From the NCBI GenBank assembly GCA_030629485.1, contig DAOVOW010000100.1:1-6909 (forward strand): 6,909 nt of DNA, given 5' to 3'. The notes beneath the pieces were generated by a model that did not search any database, was not told where the DNA came from, and saw only the letters and a program-made list of their open reading frames with translations. Of the stretch, positions 1 through 6,006 are shown piece by piece. The position numbers and the translations under genes are program-made. The number at the start of each line of letters is the position of its first letter. Positions within the stretch are counted from its first letter, which is position 1. The stretch is from a bacterium (GTDB lineage Bacteria; Zixibacteria; MSB-5A5; GN15; FEB-12).

Positions 1-2
1 AG

Positions 3-107
3 ACGACGGACGAATTGAAGGGCTCTCTCGACGAGACGCCGAGCACCAGACCGACCACAAAGACCGATCCGCCGCCGAGTTCCGAGAGCAACAAGAAATC
101 CGAGTGA
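3..107 (+). CDS. 3' end of an unidentified gene, low-complexity hydrophilic tail (partial)
   Basis: The frame beginning at base 3 is open from the window edge to a TGA at 105-107 and encodes 34 residues. They are rich in Thr, Pro, Ser, Lys, Asp and Glu (ends SSESNKKSE), as expected of a disordered C-terminal tail. The gene starts outside the window, so the product cannot be named; charged tails of this kind occur, for instance, on TatA/TatB-like and many other proteins, but nothing here decides it. Third codon positions are mostly G or C, which favours this frame over the frame at base 2, also open to a stop at 140-142. The stop lies 24 nt before the next plus-strand start, suggesting one operon. 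Function unknown. Confidence 0.55.
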   Translation, partial: TTDELKGSLDETPSTRPTTKTDPPPSSESNKKSE

Positions 108-131
108 CGGTTTGCCAGGTGGTGCCGCCCC

Positions 132-593
132 ATGAGTGCTAACTTCGACAAAAGCGACGCCGACAAAATCGGCGCCGTGCTCGCTGCTGAGTCGGTCAGT
201 TTCGAGACCGATCATTACCGCATCAAGCTGGTCAACGAAGAGGACCGGCGATCTCTGGTGTTACAGGTATATCCCGAAGTAACGCTCGGCAAGTCGCGCG
301 GCATGCTGGTGGTCGTGTACACCGGGAATTCACACCTGCAATTGCACAACTGCACCGGGTATGTAGTCTCCGATGAACTGCGCGAGGTAACGTTCGTTTC
401 TGAGAAGCCCGAGCAGTTGTCCGGACTGGTCGTGGAGAGGGGTGCGTCATGTTCGCTGTATGGCGGCATGAACCGCGAGTTGATCTCATCCGACTTCACT
501 CAACTTGGCGTCGAGGCAATGCTCTCCGGCGTGGCCATGTCGCTGGTGGAGGATATACTGTCAGCCGAAGAGGACTCGGCCGAACAGGGTTAG
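132..593 (+). CDS. Hypothetical protein, 153 aa, soluble, unknown function
   Basis: I do not recognise this protein. It starts at ATG 132, with a purine-rich AGGTGG at 117-122 (9-nt spacing) as ribosome binding site, and ends at TAG 591-593. The product has no signal peptide and no hydrophobic membrane segment, so it is probably cytoplasmic. Residues about 26-110 alternate hydrophobic and polar positions (for example GMLVVVYTG at 57-65), suggesting a mainly beta fold. Residues about 120-145 look helical, and the last dozen residues are acidic. There are two cysteines, at about 74 and 107. It follows the upstream partial gene by 24 nt and probably shares its transcript. Reasonable codon use, a good start site and same-strand context make it a real gene; no catalytic motif is visible. 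Confidence 0.75.
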   Translation: MSANFDKSDADKIGAVLAAESVSFETDHYRIKLVNEEDRRSLVLQVYPEVTLGKSRGMLVVVYTGNSHLQLHNCTGYVVSDELREVTFVSEKPEQLSGLVVERGASCSLYGGMNRELISSDFTQLGVEAMLSGVAMSLVEDILSAEEDSAEQG

Positions 594-703
594 TCGGTCT
601 AACAGACCCGGGGCAATCTACGATGTTAACTTCAAGACATAGGCTACAGGTCAAGGTGCTTTGTAGGCGGCAGACGCCCTGAGGTCGTCCCTCGACAGCA
701 GAA

Positions 704-733
704 GGGTCGCTGTGACCGAAATCGCAGCGACCC
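704..733. terminator. Hairpin in convergent gap, probable (bidirectional) terminator
   Basis: GGGTCGCTGTGA (704-715) pairs with TCGCAGCGACCC (722-733): a 12-bp stem with one G-T wobble and a 6-nt loop, CCGAAA. It lies 27 nt beyond the stop of the minus-strand kinase gene and about 110 nt beyond the stop of the plus-strand 153-aa gene, where convergent transcription should end. The flanking T-tracts are poor on both strands (TTCTGCTG on minus, ACTTGTATCT on plus), so intrinsic termination would be weak or helped by a factor. The rest of 594-760 shows nothing else I can support. Confidence 0.5.
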
Positions 734-760
734 CACTTGTATCTGACTCGTTGTGGTGTT

Positions 761-3295
761 TTACCTCTTGCCTGCGAACGCTTCCACGAAGTCCTTCAGG
801 TTGACCATGATATCAGTAGCTTTCTGATACCGTTCAGCCGGGTCCTTCTTGAGGCACCGATCGATGATGCGGTCGAACAGCAGCGGCACCTGCGGATTGA
901 TGTTCGACGGTTTCTGCGGTTCCTGGTGCAGGATGGAGTAAATCAGCGACGTGATGTTCTCACCCTTGAACGGTCGCCGCCCTAACAGCAGTTCGTACAT
1001 CACAACGCCGAGACTGAATAGATCAGCCCTCTGATCGGGCGTCTGTCCCTTGAGTTGCTCCGGCGACATGTAATTGGGCGTACCCATGGCGATGCCGGTC
1101 TTGGTCATGGAACTTGATTCCACGCGGGCGATGCCGTAATCCATAACCTTGGCGCGGTAGTCTTTCAGAATCATGATGTTAGCCGGTTTGATGTCTCGAT
1201 GCACGATACCCTGCTGGTGAGCGTATTCAAGAGCGGAGCAGATCTGCATGATGATTTCGGCGATGATTCGGTAGTTGAACTTGGTCTTCTTTTTGATCAT
1301 ATCCTCGAGAGTACGCCCCTCAAGGTATTCCATCGCAATATACTGAAGGTGACCTTCACTTCCCACATCATAGATAGTAACGATGTTGGGATGCGAGAGT
1401 TTACCGGCCGCCTGCGCTTCCCGGTGGAGTCGTTCTTTAAGTTCAGCCATCTCCTCCGGGTCGGTGACGAAGTCGAGCCGGATCGTCTTGAGCGCCACTG
1501 GCCGGTTGATGGCCGGATCGACACCGCGGTAGACGGTGCCCATGGCGCCCTTGCCGAGGATGCCGGTGATCTGATAACGCCCCAGGTTTTTGAGTTCGCC
1601 TCGCTGTGGGAGTGGTGCGGATCCAGACGGTGTGTCGAATATCCCGGAGTCATCAGGTGATGCTGAATCCTCATCACCGCTGGAAGATGACGCCGCACGT
1701 GCCTTCTCGGAACCTGTCTCAGTCGGCTCGGGTGAAATTATCTCCGGACCGGCGCTATCGTCCAACGGGATATCGGCGTCTATGGTGCGCTCCAGGGAAG
1801 CGTGTGGTGACGGCTGGACACCATCGGCCGGTGTGGCTGTCGTCTGGTCGGCCGACGTGTCGATATCGATGGCCTGATAGTCGGCAACACTTGGACGGCT
1901 ATCATCCATACTGAGGACAGCAGTCTCTTGACTATTCGGATCATTGGTGCCGGCCACGATTTCACGAACGGGAATCGGTGTAACCGGTGCTGGTTGACCC
2001 TTGGCGCGTTTGGAGGCGGCTTTAGCTCTTGGTCCGAAAGCTTTAGCACCACTTGTTTCGGCAGTGCCGGCCAGCAAGCCGGACTCAAGCATGGCGGCGG
2101 CAAACATGAACAGGATTAGCTCCAGGCCGAAATAGACTGTCGTTGGCGCCACATTGAAGGAACTAATCATGAAGTAGTTGACATTGCCCACTAGTACCAA
2201 ACCGCCGACCAGGATGACGATGCGATACAACAGCGAAACCTGGGGCAGAACGAAAGCGCAAATCGCACCCAGGAGAAACAGGAGAATCATATTCAGGCCG
2301 GCACGTTCATCCTTTACTTTCAGCATGTTATTATTGATAATGTTTTCGATCACGCTGGCCGTAATGAGGTACTTAGGTGTGGCTTCTTCGATCGGCGTGC
2401 GGAAGACCTCAGTTATGGATGGATCATCCACGGTCACCAGAACCACCTTGTTCTTGAGCGCACTGAAACCAAAGCCGTCCTCCAGAACCTCCTCGGCCGA
2501 ATACCGTTTGAAGGCGGTGGTGGGATAATGTCTTACATAACAGGCGCAGGTGTTATCGATCGGAATCACACGTTGACTACCGACATGGACCGCTTCTTTC
2601 TCGATGACCTTGACGTCGTCAGGCGATACTCCCAGAAAGATTGCAGCCGCCAGCAGCGACATCGACGGGTAGTAGTAGCCTTCATAGTTCATTACCAGCG
2701 GTTGATGCCTCAGCACTCGATCTTCATCCGGCATCGTGTAATTGAAACCAAGGTAAGGATCGTGTTCCAGTAGTTTCTCAGCCGGTAAGAACACTTTTCT
2801 GACCTGGAGGCTGGCGTCCTCGTCCATCAAACCCAGCGGATTGTCGATGGCCAGGGAGTAATTGAACAGGTGATCCGGGTTATTGGTCTTGCTGCTGCGA
2901 TAGGTGGCCAGGGCGATGTCGTATGGTAAGATGACGTTATCCATCCACGAAAGCTGCCCGGCCAAAACGGCCGTAAAGCCGGCGGAATCCTGATAGGCGT
3001 CTTCGCTGAGATCGAAGTCGGCCAGGATCACTTTCGGTTCGCCGGAGGCCGTAGCGGCGAGCAAATCGGCGGCCAGGTCGCGATTCCATGGCCAGGATCC
3101 GTACTCATCCTGAGCTCGGCCGTCGATGGTAACAACGACGACGTTGGGCCGGTCGCCCTCGGGGGTAGTCATGGCAACAAACTGATCGGTCATGGATTGC
3201 TGCAGGCTTTGCAGCGGACTGAAATCGTTAACGTATAGGATCACCACGAAAACGGAGATCAGAAGAAAAAGCACGTATGAAGAATACTTGCTCAT
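761..3295 (-). CDS. Membrane receptor Ser/Thr protein kinase with CHASE2 sensor domain
   Basis: An 844-residue transmembrane Hanks-type kinase that should phosphorylate Ser/Thr on cytoplasmic targets in response to an extracytoplasmic signal. Domains in order: TM1 at about 6-23; CHASE2 sensor at about 28-325 (VVVVTIDGRAQDEYGSWPW near 52-70 is typical of the family); three more TM segments at about 333-352, 355-377 and 384-403; a basic juxtamembrane patch (418-433); an acidic Ser/Pro/Thr-rich linker to about 570; and a kinase domain at 574-838. Catalytic elements are complete: glycine loop GKGAMG 581-586, Lys603, helix-C Glu626, HRD 699-701 with Lys703 and Asn706, DYG 719-721 (the usual form is DFG), activation-loop Ser/Thr 727-733, SPE 744-746, Asp758 and Arg822. 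GAAGGG (3302-3307) lies 6 nt before the ATG. It is the last gene of the FHA-phosphoesterase-kinase operon, 12 nt behind the phosphoesterase stop. Unusual: the only cysteines of the sensor domain form a CxC pair (250, 252). Ligand and substrates are unknown. Confidence 0.95.
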   Translation of the reverse strand: MSKYSSYVLFLLISVFVVILYVNDFSPLQSLQQSMTDQFVAMTTPEGDRPNVVVVTIDGRAQDEYGSWPWNRDLAADLLAATASGEPKVILADFDLSEDAYQDSAGFTAVLAGQLSWMDNVILPYDIALATYRSSKTNNPDHLFNYSLAIDNPLGLMDEDASLQVRKVFLPAEKLLEHDPYLGFNYTMPDEDRVLRHQPLVMNYEGYYYPSMSLLAAAIFLGVSPDDVKVIEKEAVHVGSQRVIPIDNTCACYVRHYPTTAFKRYSAEEVLEDGFGFSALKNKVVLVTVDDPSITEVFRTPIEEATPKYLITASVIENIINNNMLKVKDERAGLNMILLFLLGAICAFVLPQVSLLYRIVILVGGLVLVGNVNYFMISSFNVAPTTVYFGLELILFMFAAAMLESGLLAGTAETSGAKAFGPRAKAASKRAKGQPAPVTPIPVREIVAGTNDPNSQETAVLSMDDSRPSVADYQAIDIDTSADQTTATPADGVQPSPHASLERTIDADIPLDDSAGPEIISPEPTETGSEKARAASSSSGDEDSASPDDSGIFDTPSGSAPLPQRGELKNLGRYQITGILGKGAMGTVYRGVDPAINRPVALKTIRLDFVTDPEEMAELKERLHREAQAAGKLSHPNIVTIYDVGSEGHLQYIAMEYLEGRTLEDMIKKKTKFNYRIIAEIIMQICSALEYAHQQGIVHRDIKPANIMILKDYRAKVMDYGIARVESSSMTKTGIAMGTPNYMSPEQLKGQTPDQRADLFSLGVVMYELLLGRRPFKGENITSLIYSILHQEPQKPSNINPQVPLLFDRIIDRCLKKDPAERYQKATDIMVNLKDFVEAFAGKR

Positions 3296-3307
3296 GTTCT
3301 ACCCTTC

Positions 3308-4036
3308 TCAGATTCCTGCCGACAGGCGGCTGATCAATGCTTCCGGCAGACTGGCTTTGCTCATCTTGCTCTGAGCGGTCGCAACGTCATACTCGACACG
3401 ATGAAATTCTATGTCTCGCTCGTCCGATTCATAGACGACGTAACAGGCGCGCGGGTCATTGTCACGCGGCTGTCCGACCGAGCCCACGTTGATCAAATAG
3501 CGGCCTTCCGGATTGGCGACGAAGTTGTGCCCGGTTTGCACGTGGGGCAGCCTGCCCGGCCTGTGCCTCAAGATTATGGGAATATGTGAATGTCCAAAGA
3601 AACCGAGATCCTGCTTCATCCGCTCGAATCCACGGATGGCGTCCTCAGCGGCAAAGACGTAGTGCCATCGGTCCGGCTCGAACGGTGAAGCGTGCACCAG
3701 GTACATATCATCAAGAGCGCGGTCGATTTCGAAATTGGCCATAATGGCCACAGCGTCTTCATTGAGTGTCTGCTGTGTCCATTCAGCAGCAGCCTTGGCA
3801 GCCTCGTTAAATTGTTCCACCGACTGCAGACCCAGGGCCGCGTACTCATGGTTGCCCATGAGTTTAGTGTCACAGGTTTGCTGGATCAGTTTCAAACAGG
3901 CTTCGGGATCGGCGCCATAGCCGACCACGTCACCCAGACAGTGGATGCTGTCAACCCTCTGTTTCTCCAAATCACTCAAAACGGCAGTGAGCGCTTCCAG
4001 GTTGGCGTGGATATCGGAGATCAACCCATACTTCAT
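3308..4036 (-). CDS. Calcineurin-like metallophosphoesterase (YfcE/Metallophos_2 type)
   Basis: A 242-residue two-metal phosphoesterase, cytoplasmic, with no signal peptide. All core metal-ligand motifs of the calcineurin-like superfamily are present: DIH 8-10, GDVVGYG 35-41, GNHE 61-64, His115 in LVHASP, and GHSH 148-151. A C-terminal INVGSVGQPRDND stretch (182-194) is characteristic of the YfcE-like branch. Members hydrolyse phosphodiesters, nucleotides or phosphoproteins, and the sequence does not reveal the substrate. The start ATG (4036-4034) overlaps the stop of the upstream FHA gene as TGATG, indicating translational coupling; GAAGG inside the end of the FHA gene provides the ribosome binding site, 9 nt away. 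Its place between a phosphothreonine-reading protein and a Ser/Thr kinase makes a role in the same signalling pathway likely (inference). It might reverse the kinase or act on a nucleotide messenger. Confidence 0.92.
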   Translation of the reverse strand: MKYGLISDIHANLEALTAVLSDLEKQRVDSIHCLGDVVGYGADPEACLKLIQQTCDTKLMGNHEYAALGLQSVEQFNEAAKAAAEWTQQTLNEDAVAIMANFEIDRALDDMYLVHASPFEPDRWHYVFAAEDAIRGFERMKQDLGFFGHSHIPIILRHRPGRLPHVQTGHNFVANPEGRYLINVGSVGQPRDNDPRACYVVYESDERDIEFHRVEYDVATAQSKMSKASLPEALISRLSAGI

Positions 4037-4731
4037 CAGTTCTTGCCTTCGACGAATTTGAAAGTGGTCTTGCCGACCGTGACCAGATCACCATTCTTCA
4101 GAACACACTGACTTGTCACTTCGCCATTGACCTTCGTCTTGCCCGCCTTACCCAGGTTGACCAGAGAGAATACGTGGCCCTCCTGAACGATCTTGGCCTG
4201 GATGCCGGACAGCCAAAAGCCCTTGGCCCTGATATGCACGAACTTGGCTTTACCGATGGTCGATACCTCACGATCCAGGCGGTGCTCGGCGAAGTCGGCG
4301 TTCTCCACGCCGAGCAGGACAGAACCCCCGTACTTCTCGACGATCTGTCGTTCCATCCGGTCGTTTTCCAACAGCTTCTTCTGCTGTTTGGTGTTGAGCA
4401 CCATGGTGCCGTCGAAGTTGGCTGCTTCGCTGCCCTCATGGGTGGCTTCCGTATTGTAGACCAGCGAATACTTGCCGATCGTGATGACGTCCTGATCGCG
4501 CAGCACCTCTTCGGAGACCTTACGACTGTTCACGAAAGTGCCGTTGAGCGACTCGTTGTCAATGAGGACAGCGGCCTTGTCGTTGAATTCGATCATGGCA
4601 TGTTTGCGCGAGACACCACGGTTCTCCAGGACAATATCGTTTTCGTTACCGCGACCGATGGAGATGCGTTTCTTCTCCGTAACGATCCGTTCGACAACTT
4701 TGTTGTCGTACTTTACAATAATCTCCGGCAT
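4036..4731 (-). CDS. FHA-domain phosphothreonine-binding protein with a degenerate second FHA domain
   Basis: A 231-residue cytoplasmic protein. Residues 1-100 form a canonical FHA domain: GR at 26-27, SRKH at 41-44 and NGT at 63-65 are the phosphopeptide-contacting positions of the family. A charged linker (about 97-150) contains GTMVLNT (108-114). Residues about 154-229 look like a second FHA fold (STIGK, then SGIQAKI, then KTKVNG and NGDLVTVG), but the binding Arg and His are replaced (Lys161, Gln178). I chose ATG 4731 (protein begins MPEIIVKY) rather than ATG 4800. AAAGGG (4739-4744) sits 7 nt before it, the FHA fold begins there, and the predicted promoter would start transcripts near 4774, inside the longer version. 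First gene of the operon; it overlaps the phosphoesterase start. It probably binds phosphothreonine on the kinase, on itself or on a shared target. Confidence 0.92.
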   Translation of the reverse strand: MPEIIVKYDNKVVERIVTEKKRISIGRGNENDIVLENRGVSRKHAMIEFNDKAAVLIDNESLNGTFVNSRKVSEEVLRDQDVITIGKYSLVYNTEATHEGSEAANFDGTMVLNTKQQKKLLENDRMERQIVEKYGGSVLLGVENADFAEHRLDREVSTIGKAKFVHIRAKGFWLSGIQAKIVQEGHVFSLVNLGKAGKTKVNGEVTSQCVLKNGDLVTVGKTTFKFVEGKN

Positions 4732-4773
4732 GGGGAAACCCTTTCGTATGTGGACCGAACTTCCTTTTTCTGA

Positions 4774-4810
4774 GCGTAATTCTATACCAGCCTTGGCCAT
4801 CCCATGTCAG
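4774..4810 (-). promoter_or_regulatory. Predicted sigma70-like promoter of the FHA-phosphoesterase-kinase operon
   Basis: Read on the minus strand, CTGACA (4810-4805, 5 of 6 to TTGACA) and TATAGA (4786-4781, 4 of 6 to TATAAT) are separated by 18 bp. The expected start is near 4774, giving a leader of about 43 nt before ATG 4731 that includes the AAAGGG ribosome binding site. This supports 4731 rather than 4800 as the FHA start. Predicted by eye from consensus only. Confidence 0.45.
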
Positions 4811-4811
4811 T

Positions 4812-4861
4812 TTCGGCAGACGAGCTTGTCGCATGCCGAAGGCATGGTTATATTGTCGGCA
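4812..4861. promoter_or_regulatory. Possible operator: three TTCGGCA/TGCCGAA-type half-sites, two helical turns apart
   Basis: TTCGGCA (4812-4818), TGCCGAA (4834-4840, inverted) and GTCGGCA (4855-4861) have their shared hexamer centres 21 and 22 bp apart. They lie just upstream of the dus -35 box, inside the spacer and at the start point. The first and second form a 7-bp inverted repeat. The first site also adjoins the -35 box of the opposing promoter. A dimeric or cooperative repressor could bind here. There is no direct evidence, and the pattern was found after the fact. Confidence 0.3.
4826..4861 (+). promoter_or_regulatory. Predicted promoter of the dus gene, start at or next to the ATG
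   Basis: TTGTCG (4826-4831, 4 of 6) and TATATT (4849-4854, 5 of 6) are spaced by exactly 17 bp. The +1 position expected from this -10 box is base 4861, which is the A of the dus start codon, so the mRNA may be leaderless. The spacer contains a perfect CATGCC-GAA-GGCATG inverted repeat (4832-4846). The -35 box lies only 15 bp from the -35 box of the opposing FHA-operon promoter. Confidence 0.5.
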
Positions 4862-5823
4862 TGAGAATCGGAAATCTGAACTTGACCGGTCGGGTTGTCT
4901 GTGCGCCGCTGGCGGGCATTTCCAACCGACCTTTCCGGGTCATGGTGCTGAAAGCAGGCGCTGCCATGACTTTCACGGAGATGATCTCATCGGAGGGTCT
5001 GATCCGCAATCAAGGGAAAACCCGATCTATGATGGCCTTCAAGAAAGACGAACAACCGCTTGGGATACAGCTTTTTGGCGCGAATCCTGAAAGTATGCGG
5101 CGGGCTGCGCAGATCACTGTGGATGAGTTCGGCCCGGACCTGGTTGATATCAACTTCGGCTGTCCGGTCAGGAAAGTGGTCAACAAGAACGGCGGCGCGG
5201 CGGCGCTGAAGGATTTGGGGCTGACGCGCGAGATTATCGCAGCGGTGGTGGATGGCGCCGGCGCCACTCCCGTCAGCATCAAGATGCGCACCGGCTGGGC
5301 AGGGTCAAGCCCTGTTTATCTGGAGGCAGGACATATCGCCCAGGAAGAGGGGGTCTTGGCCCTGACCCTTCACGCTCGAAGTAAGGCTGATGGATTCAGC
5401 GGCAAAGCCGACTGGTCGGCGATCAAACGTCTCAAAGAGGCGGTGGATATCGTCGTCATCGGCAATGGCGACGTGCGGACGCCGCTCGACGCCCGACGGA
5501 TGCTTGACGAAACCGGCTGTGACGCTGTCATGGTCGGACGGGCGGCGATGGGTAACCCGGACATCTTCAGGCAGATGCATCACTATCTCGAGACCGGTGA
5601 ACTACTCGATGAACCCACTCCTGCCGAACGTATCGAAACCGCGAAACGGCACGCGCGATTGATGGTCGAGGAGTACGGGGAAGAGCGCGGCATGAAGATG
5701 ATGCGCCGCTATTTGGGCTGGTACGTCAAAGGCTTCCCCGGCGCGGCTACGCTGCGCCCGAGGCTGTTCCAAGTGGACCGGTTGACGGATGTGGATGAGG
5801 TCTTTCGCGACCTGTTGAAATAG
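4861..5823 (+). CDS. dusB: tRNA-dihydrouridine synthase, DusB/NifR3 family
   Basis: A flavin (FMN)-dependent enzyme that reduces specific uridines of tRNA to dihydrouridine using NAD(P)H, in the cytoplasm. The 320-residue product fits the family's usual length. Visible landmarks along the TIM barrel are APLAGISNRPFR (15-26), the catalytic cysteine Cys101 in INFGCPVRKVV, KMRTGW (141-146), HAR (171-173), GNGDV (201-205) and VGRAAMGNP (225-233); a helical C-terminal domain follows. I chose ATG 4861 because MRIGNLNL is where family members begin. The in-frame ATG at 4804 would add 19 unrelated residues and lies upstream of the predicted promoter. Neither start has a Shine-Dalgarno sequence, unlike most neighbouring genes, consistent with a leaderless message. 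In some bacteria dusB precedes fis; here it stands alone, divergent from the kinase operon. DusB is the closest subgroup by motif, but other Dus classes are not fully excluded. Confidence 0.93.
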   Translation: MRIGNLNLTGRVVCAPLAGISNRPFRVMVLKAGAAMTFTEMISSEGLIRNQGKTRSMMAFKKDEQPLGIQLFGANPESMRRAAQITVDEFGPDLVDINFGCPVRKVVNKNGGAAALKDLGLTREIIAAVVDGAGATPVSIKMRTGWAGSSPVYLEAGHIAQEEGVLALTLHARSKADGFSGKADWSAIKRLKEAVDIVVIGNGDVRTPLDARRMLDETGCDAVMVGRAAMGNPDIFRQMHHYLETGELLDEPTPAERIETAKRHARLMVEEYGEERGMKMMRRYLGWYVKGFPGAATLRPRLFQVDRLTDVDEVFRDLLK

Positions 5824-5834
5824 AGTGCACAACC

Positions 5835-5920
5835 TCACCCTGAGCATTCCTCCAACGTCACCCTGAGCGGAGTCGAAGGGTGGCGGACGCGCGAAGCGCG
5901 AGAAACCCGGCTTGACCGGG
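5835..5920. repeat. Dispersed palindromic repeat element in the dus-etfA gap
   Basis: TCACCCTGAGC occurs twice as a direct repeat (5835-5845 and 5858-5868). The second copy opens a 24-base element (5859-5882) with CACCCT/AGGGTG arms around a 12-nt centre. Two further small hairpins follow: CGCGC-GAA-GCGCG (5888-5900) and CCCGG-CTTGA-CCGGG (5906-5920). The minus-strand translation of the element reads FDSAQGD, a string I recognise as recurring in spurious database proteins from environmental genomes. This suggests a multi-copy intergenic repeat rather than a gene. It could also help end dus transcription, though no T-run follows on the plus strand. Confidence 0.6.
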
Positions 5921-5929
5921 CCAAAACTA

Positions 5930-5965
5930 TTGCCTAAGCCGTTCGCGTTACCTATATTGGGCGGC
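5930..5965 (+). promoter_or_regulatory. Predicted promoter of etfA
   Basis: TTGCCT (5930-5935, 4 of 6) and TATATT (5953-5958, 5 of 6) are spaced by 17 bp, the same spacing and the same -10 box as the predicted dus promoter. Transcription would start near 5965, giving a 42-nt leader with AGAAGG (5994-5999) placed 7 nt before ATG 6007. It lies directly downstream of the repeat element. Consensus-based prediction only. Confidence 0.45.
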
Positions 5966-6006
5966 AATATGGTTATGATCGACAATGTTTGACAGAAGGT
6001 GTACGA

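Noticed and set aside
2..142. Alternative open frame at the left edge, running past the start of the 153-aa gene
   Set aside because: It has lower GC at third codon positions and an unremarkable composition, and overlaps the ATG of the next gene; the frame ending at 107 fits better.
719..721. Nothing meaningful at the nucleotide level; the point considered was the kinase DYG motif (residues 719-721) as a sign of a pseudokinase
   Set aside because: Tyr in the middle position is tolerated, and the Asp, Gly, Lys603, Glu626, Asp701 and Asn706 are all present, so the kinase should be active.
594..760. Possible small RNA or tRNA in the convergent gap
   Set aside because: No cloverleaf, no promoter-like pair and no second stable structure beyond the 704-733 hairpin.
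3692..4111. 139-codon plus-strand frame opposite the metallophosphoesterase gene
   Set aside because: The opposite strand encodes a protein with every catalytic motif of its family; this frame has no recognisable content.
4731..4745. GGG-TTT-CCC around the FHA ribosome binding site as a switch hairpin
   Set aside because: Only three base pairs with a 3-nt loop; too weak to sequester the site.
4174..4773. 199-codon open frame on the plus strand, antisense to the FHA gene
   Set aside because: It mirrors the codon structure of a clearly recognisable FHA gene, resembles no family and has no ribosome binding site; it is a shadow frame.
4732..4800. N-terminal extension of the FHA protein from ATG 4800
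   Set aside because: AAAGGG sits 7 nt before the internal ATG 4731, where the FHA fold begins; the predicted transcript start (about 4774) lies inside the extension.
4804..4860. N-terminal extension of dus from ATG 4804
   Set aside because: The extra 19 residues match no part of the family, no ribosome binding site precedes 4804, and the extension would cross the predicted promoter.
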